From Propionicimonas sp020161015 (GTDB taxonomy: Bacteria; Actinomycetota; Actinomycetes; Propionibacteriales; Propionibacteriaceae): a stretch of DNA of 64,000 nucleotides. The notes under the pieces are model-generated. The model was not told the DNA's origin and did not search any database. It saw only the letters and a list, made by a program, of their open reading frames with translations. Below, in pieces: positions 33,756 to 41,877 of this stretch. A program made the translations under genes and the position numbers. Positions within the stretch are counted from its first letter, which is position 1, and each line of letters begins with the position of its first letter. Location: NCBI RefSeq assembly GCF_964266745.1, contig NZ_CAXWGX010000012.1:372001-436000 (forward strand), read 5' to 3'.

Positions 33756-34577
33756 CTACGGTTGCAGGACCCCGCCCAGCAGCAGCCCGGCGACGAGCGC
33801 CGCCAGCCCCAGCCGGTACCAGACGAAGATCGAGAAGCTGTGCTTGCTGACGTACTTCAGCAGCCAGTGGATGACGGCCAGGCCGATCCCGAAGGCGATC
33901 ACGGTGGCCACGATCGTGGGCCCCCACGAGAGGTTCGGGTCGTCGGGGATGTCCTTGAGCTTGAACAGCCCGGAGATGAAGACCGCGGGGACGGCGAGCA
34001 GGAACGCGTACCGGGTGGCGGCCTCGCGCTTGTAGCCGAGGAACAGCCCGCCGGCGATGGTGGCGCCCGAGCGGGAGACGCCGGGGATCAGGGCCAGCGC
34101 CTGGGCGAAGCCGAGCGCGATGCCGTCCAGCCAGGTGAGCTGGGTGAGCTCGTACCGGTTCCGGGCGACGCGGTCGGCGATCCAGAGCACGATGCCCACG
34201 CCGGCGAGCATGGCGACGGTGATCCACAGGTTGCGCAGGCTGGTGCCGATCGCGTCCTCGAACAGCAGGCCCAGGATGCCGATCGGGATCGAACCGATGA
34301 TCACCAGCCAGCCGATCCGGGCGTCGGGGTCTTCGCGCGGGACGCGTCCCACCAGCGACCCCGACCAGCGGGCGATGATGCGTCCGATGTCCTTGGCGAA
34401 GTAGACGATGACGGCGGTCTCCGTACCCAGCTGGCTCACCGCAGTGAACGCCGCACCGGGGTCGTGTCCGCCGAAGAACAGCTGTCCGACGATCGACTGG
34501 TGCGCACTGGAGGAGATCGGGAGAAACTCGGTCAAACCCTGGACGATGCCCAGCACGATCGCTTCCAACCAACCCAT
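33756..34577 (-). CDS. uppP: Undecaprenyl-diphosphatase
   Basis: A 273-residue membrane protein of typical UppP/BacA length. The two active-site motifs are visible: GLTEFLPISSSAH and PGVSRSGATI. It dephosphorylates undecaprenyl diphosphate on the outer side of the membrane, recycling the lipid carrier for peptidoglycan. It is divergent from mshC with about 57 bases between them, which must hold both promoters. Confidence 0.96.
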   Translation of the reverse strand: MGWLEAIVLGIVQGLTEFLPISSSAHQSIVGQLFFGGHDPGAAFTAVSQLGTETAVIVYFAKDIGRIIARWSGSLVGRVPREDPDARIGWLVIIGSIPIGILGLLFEDAIGTSLRNLWITVAMLAGVGIVLWIADRVARNRYELTQLTWLDGIALGFAQALALIPGVSRSGATIAGGLFLGYKREAATRYAFLLAVPAVFISGLFKLKDIPDDPNLSWGPTIVATVIAFGIGLAVIHWLLKYVSKHSFSIFVWYRLGLAALVAGLLLGGVLQP

Positions 34578-34634
34578 TCGGTTCCCCTTCCGGCTCGCAG
34601 CACACCCTAACCGGTGCCCGGTAGGCTGCGGCCC

Positions 34635-35864
34635 ATGCGTGCGTGGGTGACCCCCGAACCGCCGGTGCTGCCGGGCTCCGGAAGCGGTCGCGTCCTGCTC
34701 CACGACAGCGTGACCGGGATGCTGCAACCGGCCGGCCCGCTGACCGGAGAGGCACGGCTGTACGCCTGCGGGATCACGCCCTACGACGCGACACACCTCG
34801 GCCACGCCGCGACCTACGTCGCGGTCGACCTGCTCAACCGCGCCTGGCGGGACGCGGGGCTGCGGGTGCGCTTCGCGCAGAACGTCACCGACGTGGACGA
34901 CCCGCTCCTGGAGCGTGCAGCGGCGACCGGCGTCGACTGGGTCGGCTTGGCCGACGAGCAGATCGAGCTGTACCGCACGGACATGGCGGCCCTGCGGGTG
35001 CTGCCGCCGGACCAACTCACCGGGGTGGTGGAGAGCCTTGAGACGGTCACCGACCTGATCGCCGTGCTCCGGGACGAACAGGCTGTCTACCAGGTGCCCG
35101 ATCCGGTGTACCCGGACTGGTACTTCTCCGTGACGCGGGCGAGCAACTTGATGGCCGGCACCGGGATCTCGGTGGTGGAGGCCGAGCAGGTGTTCGCCGA
35201 GCGCGGCGGCGACCCGGAGCGTCCCGGCAAGCGGCACCGGCTCGACTGCCTCGTGTGGCGGCAGGCGCGTCCCGGCGAGCCCGCGTGGGACTCCTGGCTC
35301 GGGCGTGGACGACCGGGGTGGCACGTCGAGTGCACCGCGATCGCGCTCGACGCGCTGGGCCCCGAGTTCGACGTGCAGGCCGGCGGCCGCGACCTCGCCT
35401 TCCCGCACCACCCGATGTGCGCCGCGGAGGCCCGGGTTGCCACCGGGCGGCCGATGGCGAAGGTCTTCCTGCACACCGGGATGGTGGGCCTGGATGGCGA
35501 GAAGATGAGCAAGTCGCTGGGCAACCTGGTGTTCGTCCGTCGCCTGCTGGACGACGGGGTGGACCCGATGGCCGTTCGGCTCGTGCTGCTCGCCCACCAC
35601 TACCGCGCCGACTGGGAGTACACGCCGGAGGTGCTCGCCGTGGCACAGGAGCGCCTGCGCCGCTGGCGCGGCGCAACGTCCGCGTCCGCCGGAGCCGACG
35701 CGACCGCAACGCTGGACGCCGTCCGTGCCGCGCTCCGCAATGACCTCAACGCCCCCGCGGCCCTGGCCGCCATCGACGCCTGGGCCGCAGCCGGCGGCGA
35801 CGACCCGTCCGCGCCGGCGCTGGTGGCCGAGGTCGCCGACGCGCTCCTCGGCATCCGCCTCTGA
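34635..35864 (+). CDS. mshC: Cysteine:glucosaminyl-inositol ligase (mycothiol synthesis)
   Basis: A 409-residue paralogue of cysteinyl-tRNA synthetase. The zinc/ATP site begins YACGITPYDATHLGHA (HIGH-like), and the KMSKS loop appears as GEKMSKSLGN; AFPHHPMCAAEA and HVECTAIALD are also conserved. It is shorter than CysS and lacks the anticodon-binding domain, as expected for MshC. It joins cysteine to GlcN-inositol in mycothiol synthesis and thus marks the organism as an actinobacterium. ATG at 34635. Confidence 0.95.
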   Translation: MRAWVTPEPPVLPGSGSGRVLLHDSVTGMLQPAGPLTGEARLYACGITPYDATHLGHAATYVAVDLLNRAWRDAGLRVRFAQNVTDVDDPLLERAAATGVDWVGLADEQIELYRTDMAALRVLPPDQLTGVVESLETVTDLIAVLRDEQAVYQVPDPVYPDWYFSVTRASNLMAGTGISVVEAEQVFAERGGDPERPGKRHRLDCLVWRQARPGEPAWDSWLGRGRPGWHVECTAIALDALGPEFDVQAGGRDLAFPHHPMCAAEARVATGRPMAKVFLHTGMVGLDGEKMSKSLGNLVFVRRLLDDGVDPMAVRLVLLAHHYRADWEYTPEVLAVAQERLRRWRGATSASAGADATATLDAVRAALRNDLNAPAALAAIDAWAAAGGDDPSAPALVAEVADALLGIRL

Positions 35865-35959
35865 CGCGGGGCCGCAGCGCTCTGCACCGTCGTTTCCGGT
35901 CTCCGTCCTCGTGGAGGGCCGTTCTCGTGCTGGCCCGGCGCCTGACGTCGTGGGCCAGC

Positions 35960-36091
35960 CGTCCAGGGCCAGCCTTCCGTGTCGAGGGCCAGCCTTCCGT
36001 GTCGAGGGCCAGTTCCCCGTGTCGAGGGCCAGCGTTCCTGCCGAGGACCAGCCCCTGCGCGCTGGCTCTCGGCCGTAAGGCTGGTCCTCGG
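35960..36091. repeat. Tandem GAGGGCCAG repeats ending in a hairpin, copy A
   Basis: GAGGGCCAG units recur every 20 bases (35984, 36004, 36024, then GAGGACCAG at 36043). The last unit opens a 13-base-pair hairpin: CCGAGGACCAGCC (36041-36053) pairs perfectly with GGCTGGTCCTCGG (36079-36091) around a 25-base loop that ends in GGCCGTAA. No gene reading frame is convincing here. The module is repeated 300 bases downstream with paired changes in the stem. Confidence 0.7.
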
Positions 36092-36259
36092 TGGGACGGG
36101 GCGGTCCGGGCGATCTGTACACGTCCTGGAGCGCGGGAGCCGGCCGCGCGAGCGGCGGTCTCCATTCAGGGGCCGCCTCCGTTCGGCGTCGCAGGTGTCG
36201 GGACGCCCGATCGCCCGTTTGGAGGGGCCAGCCGTCGGTGTGCGGCGAGCACCCTTGGT

Positions 36260-36391
36260 GCTGCGGGCCGCACCCTCCGTGTTGAGGGCCAGCCCTCCGC
36301 GTTGAGGGCCAGACTTCCGCGCTGAGGGCCAGCGTTGATGCCGAGGGCCAGCCCCTGTGTACTGGCCCTCGACCGTAAGGCTGGCCCTCGG
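36260..36391. repeat. Tandem GAGGGCCAG repeats ending in a hairpin, copy B
   Basis: GAGGGCCAG occurs at 36284, 36304, 36324 and 36343, exactly 300 bases after the units of copy A. The terminal stem is CCGAGGGCCAGCC (36341-36353) with GGCTGGCCCTCGG (36379-36391). Compared with copy A, the A-T pair in the stem centre is replaced by G-C on both arms, so pairing is kept. The loop keeps ACCGTAAGG. Confidence 0.7.
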
Positions 36392-36604
36392 CGCTGGGGA
36401 GCGCGAGTCGCTGGGGAGCGCGAGGCGCTGGGGAGCGTGAGGCGCCGGTGGGCGGGGTGGGGCGGTCCGGCGGCCTGCCGCGCTGGACCCCGGCGGCCTG
36501 CCGCGCTGGACCCGGGCGGCCCGCGCGCGGGACCCGGGCGGCCCGCCGCGCTGGCCTGGGCGGCCCACCGCGCTGGATCCGAGCCGCCCGCCGTGCTGGA
36601 CCGC
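36392..36604. repeat. Two further short tandem repeat arrays
   Basis: CGCTGGGGAGCGCGAG-type units begin at 36392, 36409 and 36426 (17-base period). From about 36470 to 36604, six units of about 22-23 bases follow with the consensus GGCGGCCYGCCGCGCTGGACC. They lie just upstream of hisE. No gene is supported in the interval 35865-36644. Confidence 0.6.
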
Positions 36605-36644
36605 GGCTGCCTCTCCCACGCGGGCACCGGTAGGCTGACCGGTC

Positions 36645-36911
36645 GTGAGCAAAACCTTCGATGACCTGTTCGCCGAGTTGCGGCACCGGGCGGCGACGCG
36701 CCCGGAGGGCTCCGGGACGGTCCGCGCCCTCGACGCGGGCGTCCATGCGATCGGCAAGAAGGTCGTCGAGGAGGCCGCGGAGGTCTGGATGGCGGCCGAG
36801 TACCAGGGCAAGGCCGAGGCCGCGGAGGAGATCAGCCAGCTGCTGTACCACCTCCAGGTGCTGATGATCGCGCTCGGCCTCGACCTCGAAGACGTCTACG
36901 AATACCTGTGA
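36645..36911 (+). CDS. hisE: Phosphoribosyl-ATP pyrophosphatase
   Basis: An 88-residue all-helical protein of the MazG-like HisE family. Metal-binding acidic motifs are present: KKVVEEAAEVWMA and EEISQLLYHLQVLM. It removes pyrophosphate from phosphoribosyl-ATP, step two of histidine synthesis. GTG start; its stop overlaps the hisG GTG (GTGA), so the two products are coupled. Confidence 0.95.
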   Translation: MSKTFDDLFAELRHRAATRPEGSGTVRALDAGVHAIGKKVVEEAAEVWMAAEYQGKAEAAEEISQLLYHLQVLMIALGLDLEDVYEYL

Positions 36912-37783
36912 ACGGAACAGCGGTGAACGGATCCGACCTGCTCAAGATCGCGGTGCCCAACAAGGGCTCCCTCGCCGAGGCTGCCACCGGCATGCTCCGC
37001 GAGGCGGGCTACCGGCAGCGCCACGACGCCAAGGAACTGGTGCTCGTCGACGACGCCAACGGGGTCGAGTTCTACTACCTCCGCCCCCGTGACATCGCCG
37101 TGTACGTGGGGGAGGGCACCCTCGACCTCGGCATCACCGGACGCGACATGCTGCTCGACTCCGGGGCGGAGGCCGAGGAGGTGATGGCGCTGGGCTTCGG
37201 CGGCACCCGGTTCCGGTTCGCCGCCCCCGGAGGCTCGGGGATGCAGGTCGCCGACCTCGCCGGGCTGCGCATCGCCACCTCCTACCCGGGGCTGGTCCGC
37301 ACCTACCTGGAGAGCCACGGCGTGTCGGCGCGGCTGATCCACCTCGACGGGGCAGTGGAGAGCTCGGTGCGGCTGGGTGTCGCCGACGTCGTGGCCGATG
37401 TCGTCGAGACGGGGACGACGCTGAAGCGAGCCGGGCTGGAGCTCTTCGGCGACGCGATCCTGGAGTCCGAGGCGATCCTGATCCACCGCAGCGGCGGCGT
37501 CCCTCCGGCCGGGCTGGACCTGCTCCAGCGCCGCCTGAACGGCGTGATCACGGCGCGCGACTACCTGATGGTCGACTACAACGTGCCCCGCGAGCTGCTG
37601 GACGCCGCGTGCCGCGTCACCCCCGGGCTGGACGCGCCGACGGTCTCCCCGCTGGCCAAGGACGGCTGGGTCGCCGTGCGCGCGATGATCCCGGCGAAGG
37701 AGGCCCAGCAGATCATGGACTCCCTGTGGGACACCGGCGCGGACGCCATCCTGGTCACCAGCATCCACGCCTGCCGCCTGTAG
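36908..37783 (+). CDS. hisG: ATP phosphoribosyltransferase (long form)
   Basis: A 291-residue enzyme catalysing the first step of histidine synthesis. Conserved parts include VPNKGSLAEAA, LDLGITGRDML and the phosphoribosyl-binding loop VADVVADVVETGTTLKRAGL. The C-terminal 75 residues (from about 215) form the histidine-sensing regulatory domain of the long form (SPLAKDGWVAVRAMIP), so no HisZ is needed. Start chosen at the GTG overlapping hisE; a second GTG five codons later is possible. Confidence 0.96.
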   Translation: MNGTAVNGSDLLKIAVPNKGSLAEAATGMLREAGYRQRHDAKELVLVDDANGVEFYYLRPRDIAVYVGEGTLDLGITGRDMLLDSGAEAEEVMALGFGGTRFRFAAPGGSGMQVADLAGLRIATSYPGLVRTYLESHGVSARLIHLDGAVESSVRLGVADVVADVVETGTTLKRAGLELFGDAILESEAILIHRSGGVPPAGLDLLQRRLNGVITARDYLMVDYNVPRELLDAACRVTPGLDAPTVSPLAKDGWVAVRAMIPAKEAQQIMDSLWDTGADAILVTSIHACRL

Positions 37784-37785
37784 CC

Positions 37786-38301
37786 GTGTCCACGCTCGGC
37801 CGTCCCAGCGCGGCGTACTCCGGTGACCGGGGCGACCCGGATCCGCAGCTCCGCGCGCTGCTGGCCGGCGCCGGCGACCACGAGGGGTACCTCACCGCCG
37901 TGGCTGCTCTGTGCACGGCCCGCTTCCTGCTCCCGGTGGTCGCCGTCGGCGACGACGGCGGGGACGGGCCCGACCCGACCCGGCACGCCCAGCTCCAGGC
38001 CGCCCAGCTCGTCGCGGCCGATGGACGGACGGCGCTGCCGGCGTTCACCGGGCTGGACGCCCTGACCGCCTGGAAGGCCGACGCCCGGCCGGTGCCGTGC
38101 CGCCTGGACGAGCTCGCCGCGTCCGCGGTCGAGCAGGGCTCGGTCGCCGTGCTGGTCGACGTCGCCGGGCCACACCCGCTGGTGATCGAGGGCGAACTGC
38201 TGGCAGAACTGGCACGCGGGCGGCGCATTGTCCGCCTCGACGACGGTGGCTGGGGGTGGCTGTACGCCGCCGATTCGTCGCCCGAGGCCTCCAACGGCTA
38301 G
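37786..38301 (+). CDS. SseB-family protein
   Basis: A 171-residue protein with the SseB N-terminal pattern (RFLLPVVAVGDD, QAAQLVAADGRTALPAFTGLDAL, VLVDVAGPHPLVIEG). Its position between hisG and infC is common in this group of actinobacteria. No enzymatic activity is established for the family. GTG start two bases after the hisG stop, so it is probably cotranscribed. Confidence 0.85.
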   Translation: MSTLGRPSAAYSGDRGDPDPQLRALLAGAGDHEGYLTAVAALCTARFLLPVVAVGDDGGDGPDPTRHAQLQAAQLVAADGRTALPAFTGLDALTAWKADARPVPCRLDELAASAVEQGSVAVLVDVAGPHPLVIEGELLAELARGRRIVRLDDGGWGWLYAADSSPEASNG

Positions 38302-38400
38302 ACTGGCCGGGATCGACTGCGCCGTGAGGTGGCAGTCCGCACAAGTGGAGTCCTGAACTCCCACCTGATCGCCCCCGGTGACAGGTCGGTACGCGCGAGG

Positions 38401-38456
38401 CGGTGCCACGGCACCGTCCGTCCTTCAGGGTCTCCGCATGCGCGGGGGCCCCTTTT
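38401..38456 (+). promoter_or_regulatory. infC leader with attenuator-like hairpins
   Basis: The 199-base gap before infC contains CGGTGCC-AC-GGCACCG (38401-38416), a perfect hairpin. A second, imperfect GC-rich stem (GGGTCTCCGC...GGGGGCCC, about 38428-38450) runs into TTTT (38453-38456). The second element looks like an intrinsic terminator placed ahead of the gene. Leaders of infC-rpmI-rplT operons are commonly controlled by ribosomal protein L20, and this may be the equivalent. Confidence 0.55.
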
Positions 38457-38500
38457 CGTGTGCAGCCGGTCGGCAGACGAACACCAGCCTTGGAGGACAC

Positions 38501-39190
38501 ATCAGCACTGAACCGCGGATCAACGATCGCATCCACGTCAACGAGGTGCGCCTGGTCGGCCCTGCCGGCGAACAGGTGGGCATCGTGCGGATCGAGGACG
38601 CCCTGCGCCTGGCGCGGGAGGCAGATCTCGACCTGGTCGAGGTGGCCCCGATGGCCCGCCCGCCGGTCGCGAAGTTGATGGACTACGGCAAGTTCAAGTA
38701 CGAGGCGGCCCAGAAGGCCCGCGAGTCGCGGCGCAACCAGACCAACACGGTGATCAAGGAGATGAAGCTCCGCCCCAAGATCGACTCCCACGACTACGAG
38801 ACCAAGAAGGGTCACGTCGTGCGGTTCCTGAAGGCCGGGGACAAGGTCAAGATCACCATCATGTTCCGCGGACGCGAGCAGAGCCGGCCCGAACTGGGCT
38901 TCAACCTGCTGAAGAAGCTCGCCGACGACGTCGCCGAGGACGGCTTCATCGAGTCGGCCCCGAAGCAGGACGGCCGCAACATGCTGATGGTGCTCTCGCC
39001 GACGCGGAAGAAGACCGAGGCCAAGGTCGAGGTCGAGGCGGCGAAGGCCGCCAAGGCGGCCACCCGGGCCGCCGCCGCCGAGGCCGAGCGCCAGCAGGAG
39101 GCGGAACTGAGGGCGGCCGCAGCTGCGGCGGCCCAGCCGAAGAAGAAGCGGGGTCCGGCGGACAACATGGACCCGGACATCGACCTGTAG
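38501..39190 (+). CDS. infC: Translation initiation factor IF-3
   Basis: A 229-residue IF-3. The start is the ATC at 38501, four bases after a strong GGAGG; the protein then begins STEPRINDRIHVNEVR, as in other IF-3 proteins. Rare start codons are a hallmark of infC and allow self-control of translation. The N-domain (to about 80), linker and C-domain (GDKVKITIMFRGREQSRPEL) are intact. A 50-residue Ala/Glu/Lys-rich tail ending DNMDPDIDL is typical of actinobacteria. First gene of infC-rpmI-rplT. Confidence 0.95.
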   Translation: MSTEPRINDRIHVNEVRLVGPAGEQVGIVRIEDALRLAREADLDLVEVAPMARPPVAKLMDYGKFKYEAAQKARESRRNQTNTVIKEMKLRPKIDSHDYETKKGHVVRFLKAGDKVKITIMFRGREQSRPELGFNLLKKLADDVAEDGFIESAPKQDGRNMLMVLSPTRKKTEAKVEVEAAKAAKAATRAAAAEAERQQEAELRAAAAAAAQPKKKRGPADNMDPDIDL

Positions 39191-39214
39191 GAAGAAAGAG
39201 TAAGGACACACGCT

Positions 39215-39421
39215 ATGCCGAAGATGAAGACCCACTCGGGTGCCAAGAAGCGCTTCCGGCTCACCGGCTCGGGCAAGGTCATGCACCGCCAGGCCGGCAA
39301 GATGCACCTCAACGAGCACAAGCCGACCAGCCAGACCCGTCGTCTCGACGGCGACAAGGTGGTGGCCAAGGGCGACGCCAAGAAGGCGCGTCGTCTCCTC
39401 GGCAGCTACAAGGCCAAGTGA
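39215..39421 (+). CDS. rpmI: Ribosomal protein L35
   Basis: A 68-residue basic protein with the L35 signature PKMKTHSGAKKRFRLTGSGK and the tail RRLLGSYKAK. It starts 24 bases after infC in the conserved order infC-rpmI-rplT, with AAGGA upstream. Confidence 0.97.
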   Translation: MPKMKTHSGAKKRFRLTGSGKVMHRQAGKMHLNEHKPTSQTRRLDGDKVVAKGDAKKARRLLGSYKAK

Positions 39422-39458
39422 CGTCCAACCCCGATACGAAGACTGAGGAGTAACCCTT

Positions 39459-39827
39459 ATGGCACGCGTGAAGCGTTCCGTCAACGCGCAGAAGAAGCGT
39501 CGTGAGGTCCTGGACGCCGCCTCCGGCTACCGGGGCCAGCGTTCCCGGCTGTACCGCAAGGCCAAGGAACAGCTGCTGCATTCCTACACCTACGCCTACC
39601 GTGACCGTCGCGCCCGCAAGGGCGACTTCCGGTCGCTGTGGATCCAGCGGATCAACGCGGCCTGCCGCGCAGAGGGCATGACCTACAACCGCTTCATCAG
39701 CGGCCTGAAGACCGCCGGCGTCGAGGTGGACCGCAAGATCCTCGCCGAGCTGGCCGTGAACGACAGCGGGGCGTTCGCCGCGCTCGTCGAGATCGCCAAG
39801 GCCAACCAGCCGGTCCAGGCCGCCTGA
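39459..39827 (+). CDS. rplT: Ribosomal protein L20
   Basis: A 122-residue protein with the L20 pattern ARVKRSVNAQKKRREVLDAA, GYRGQRSRLYRKAKEQ and MTYNRFISGLKTAGVEVDRK. It binds 23S rRNA early in large-subunit assembly and in many bacteria represses its own operon. A strong terminator hairpin follows at 39843. Confidence 0.97.
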   Translation: MARVKRSVNAQKKRREVLDAASGYRGQRSRLYRKAKEQLLHSYTYAYRDRRARKGDFRSLWIQRINAACRAEGMTYNRFISGLKTAGVEVDRKILAELAVNDSGAFAALVEIAKANQPVQAA

Positions 39828-39842
39828 GCCCACCCTTTCGGA

Positions 39843-39870
39843 CGGCCGGGCCCACTTTCGGGCCCGGCCG
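39843..39870 (+). terminator. Terminator hairpin after rplT
   Basis: CGGCCGGGCCC - ACTTTC - GGGCCCGGCCG is a perfect 11-base-pair stem with a 6-base loop, 16 bases after the rplT stop. No T-run follows, as is common in GC-rich actinobacteria. Confidence 0.75.
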
Positions 39871-39901
39871 ATCCACTCCCCACTCGCCGAGGTGGAAGAC
39901 G

Positions 39902-40765
39902 ATGAGCGTCGCACCGATTGAACTCCCCGAGCCCTCACAGGCCGTCCTGAGGGCGGCCCGGGCACTGCAGCGCCGGCAGGAGCGCAAGGAGACCGGCCTG
40001 TTCCTGGTGGAGGGCCGGCAGGCCGTCCGCGAGGCCCTGCGGCTCCCCGGGGTGGTGGACGCCGTGTTCTTCCGCTGGGCATCGGCGATGGACAACATCG
40101 ACCTGTTCGAGATGGCCAGGGACGCCGGCGTCGCCTACTACGGCGTGAGCGAGCAGAACCTCGCCACGCTGACCGACACCGTGACCCCGCAGGGCGTCGT
40201 CGCGGTCGCGCGGGCGATCGACGTGCCGCTGAAGACCGTCCTGGGCAAGAAGCCCAGGAAGGAAGACAAGCCCAAGAAGAAGCACCGCCGCAAGGACGTG
40301 TCGCTGGTCGTGATCTGCGCCCAGGTGCGCGACCCGGGCAATGCCGGGACGGTGATCCGCTGTGCCGACGCGTTCGGGGCGGACGCCGTCATCCTCAGCT
40401 CCGACTCGGTCGAGGTGTACAACCCCAAGGTCGTCCGGGCGAGCGTGGGGAGCATCTTCCACCTGCCGATCGTGGTGGGTGCCGACCTGGGTGAGGCGAT
40501 CGAGGCCTGCCGCGCGGCGGGGATGCAGATCTTCGCCACCGACGGTGCCGCGGGCACGGACCTGACCGACCTGGACGCCGACCTGGACAAGCCGACCGCC
40601 TGGGTGATGGGCAACGAGTCCTGGGGCCTGCCCGTCGAACACCTGGCCCTGGCCGACCACACCGTGGCCGTGCCCATCTACGGACAGGCGGAGAGCCTTA
40701 ATCTGGCCACGGCGGCGGCAGTGTGCCTGTACGCCAGTGCCAGCGCGCAGCGCGCGTCCAACTGA
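39902..40765 (+). CDS. TrmH/SpoU-family RNA 2'-O-methyltransferase
   Basis: A 287-residue protein with an N-terminal substrate-binding domain (ETGLFLVEGRQAVREAL) and a C-terminal SPOUT knot carrying the three motifs: NAGTVIRCADAFGAD, VMGNESWGLP and VPIYGQAESLNLATAAAVCLY. A Lys/Arg-rich insert (GKKPRKEDKPKKKHRRK) lies between the domains and may help bind RNA. It probably methylates rRNA using S-adenosylmethionine. Twenty bases separate it from pheS. Confidence 0.92.
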   Translation: MSVAPIELPEPSQAVLRAARALQRRQERKETGLFLVEGRQAVREALRLPGVVDAVFFRWASAMDNIDLFEMARDAGVAYYGVSEQNLATLTDTVTPQGVVAVARAIDVPLKTVLGKKPRKEDKPKKKHRRKDVSLVVICAQVRDPGNAGTVIRCADAFGADAVILSSDSVEVYNPKVVRASVGSIFHLPIVVGADLGEAIEACRAAGMQIFATDGAAGTDLTDLDADLDKPTAWVMGNESWGLPVEHLALADHTVAVPIYGQAESLNLATAAAVCLYASASAQRASN

Positions 40766-40785
40766 CCCGAAGGAAACCGATCACC

Positions 40786-41877
40786 GTGCCTGGAGACCAA
40801 CCGGCCGACCTCTCCCAGACCGCGATCGACGCCGTGGTCGCCGACGCCCTGGGGGCCTTCGCCGCCGCGTCCACGAGCGCGGAGCTGAAGGAGGCGAGGC
40901 TCGCCCACGTCGGCGAGCGTTCGCCGCTCGCCCTGGCCAACCGCGCCATCGGGACGCTGCCCGGCCCCGAGCGCAAGGACGCCGGCCAGCGCCTCGGCGC
41001 GGCCCGCGCCGCGGTGAACGCCGCCCTCGCCGAGAGGGAGGCGGGGATCGGCGCCGCAGAGCTCACGCAGCGCCTGGCGGCCGAGCGGATCGACGTCACG
41101 CTGCCGGTCGAGCTCGCCCCCGAGGGTGCCCCGCACCCGATCACCGCGCTGATGGACCTGATGGGCGACGTGTTCGTCGCGATGGGCTGGGAGATCGCCG
41201 AGGGCCCGGAGGCCGAGGGGGAGTGGCTGAACTTCGACGCGCTCAACATCGGTCCCGACCACCCGGCGCGCGGCACCACCGACACCCTGTTCGTCGCGCC
41301 GCTGGAGAACCACATCGTGCTGCGCACGCACACGTCACCGGTGCAGATCCGCTCGATGCTCGACCGTCCCCTGCCGATCTACGTCGTCTGCCCGGGGAAG
41401 GTGTACCGGGCCGACGAGTTCGACGCCACCCACGTGCCGGTGTTCCACCAGATCGAGGGCCTGGTGGTCGACAAGGGCATCTCGCTTGCCCACCTGAAGG
41501 GCACGCTCGACCACCTCGCCCGCTCGATGTTCGGTGACGGCATCGAGACGAGGATGCGCCCGCACTACTTCCCGTTCACGGAGCCGTCGGCCGAGGTCGA
41601 CCTGAAGTGCTTCGTGTGCCGGGGCGAGTCGGTCGGCAACCCGGACGCCCCGTGCCGAACCTGCAAGTCGCAGGGCTGGATCGAGTGGGGCGGCTGCGGC
41701 GTGGTGAACCCGCGGGTGCTCGCCGCGTGCGGCATCGACACCGACACCTACTCCGGCTTCGCGTTCGGCATGGGCATCGAGCGGACGCTGATGTTCCGCA
41801 ACAACGCCGCCGACATGCGCGACATGGTCGAGGGAGACGTACGGTTCAGCCGCTCACTGAAGGGGATGGCACGATGA
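40786..41877 (+). CDS. pheS: Phenylalanyl-tRNA synthetase alpha subunit
   Basis: A 363-residue class II synthetase catalytic subunit. An N-terminal coiled-coil region is followed by the catalytic core: motif 2 VFHQIEGLVVDKGIS, PHYFPFTEPSAEVD and motif 3 GFAFGMGIERTLM. GTG start with GAAGGAAA upstream. Its stop overlaps the pheT ATG (ATGA), ensuring balanced production of the alpha2-beta2 enzyme. Confidence 0.97.
   Translation: MPGDQPADLSQTAIDAVVADALGAFAAASTSAELKEARLAHVGERSPLALANRAIGTLPGPERKDAGQRLGAARAAVNAALAEREAGIGAAELTQRLAAERIDVTLPVELAPEGAPHPITALMDLMGDVFVAMGWEIAEGPEAEGEWLNFDALNIGPDHPARGTTDTLFVAPLENHIVLRTHTSPVQIRSMLDRPLPIYVVCPGKVYRADEFDATHVPVFHQIEGLVVDKGISLAHLKGTLDHLARSMFGDGIETRMRPHYFPFTEPSAEVDLKCFVCRGESVGNPDAPCRTCKSQGWIEWGGCGVVNPRVLAACGIDTDTYSGFAFGMGIERTLMFRNNAADMRDMVEGDVRFSRSLKGMAR

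Noticed and set aside
35600..36811. Long minus-strand reading frames and other long frames across the repeat region
   Set aside because: They run through tandem repeats and into mshC and hisE on the other strand, are Pro/Arg/Ala-rich and have no recognisable domain. High GC content makes such open shadow frames common.
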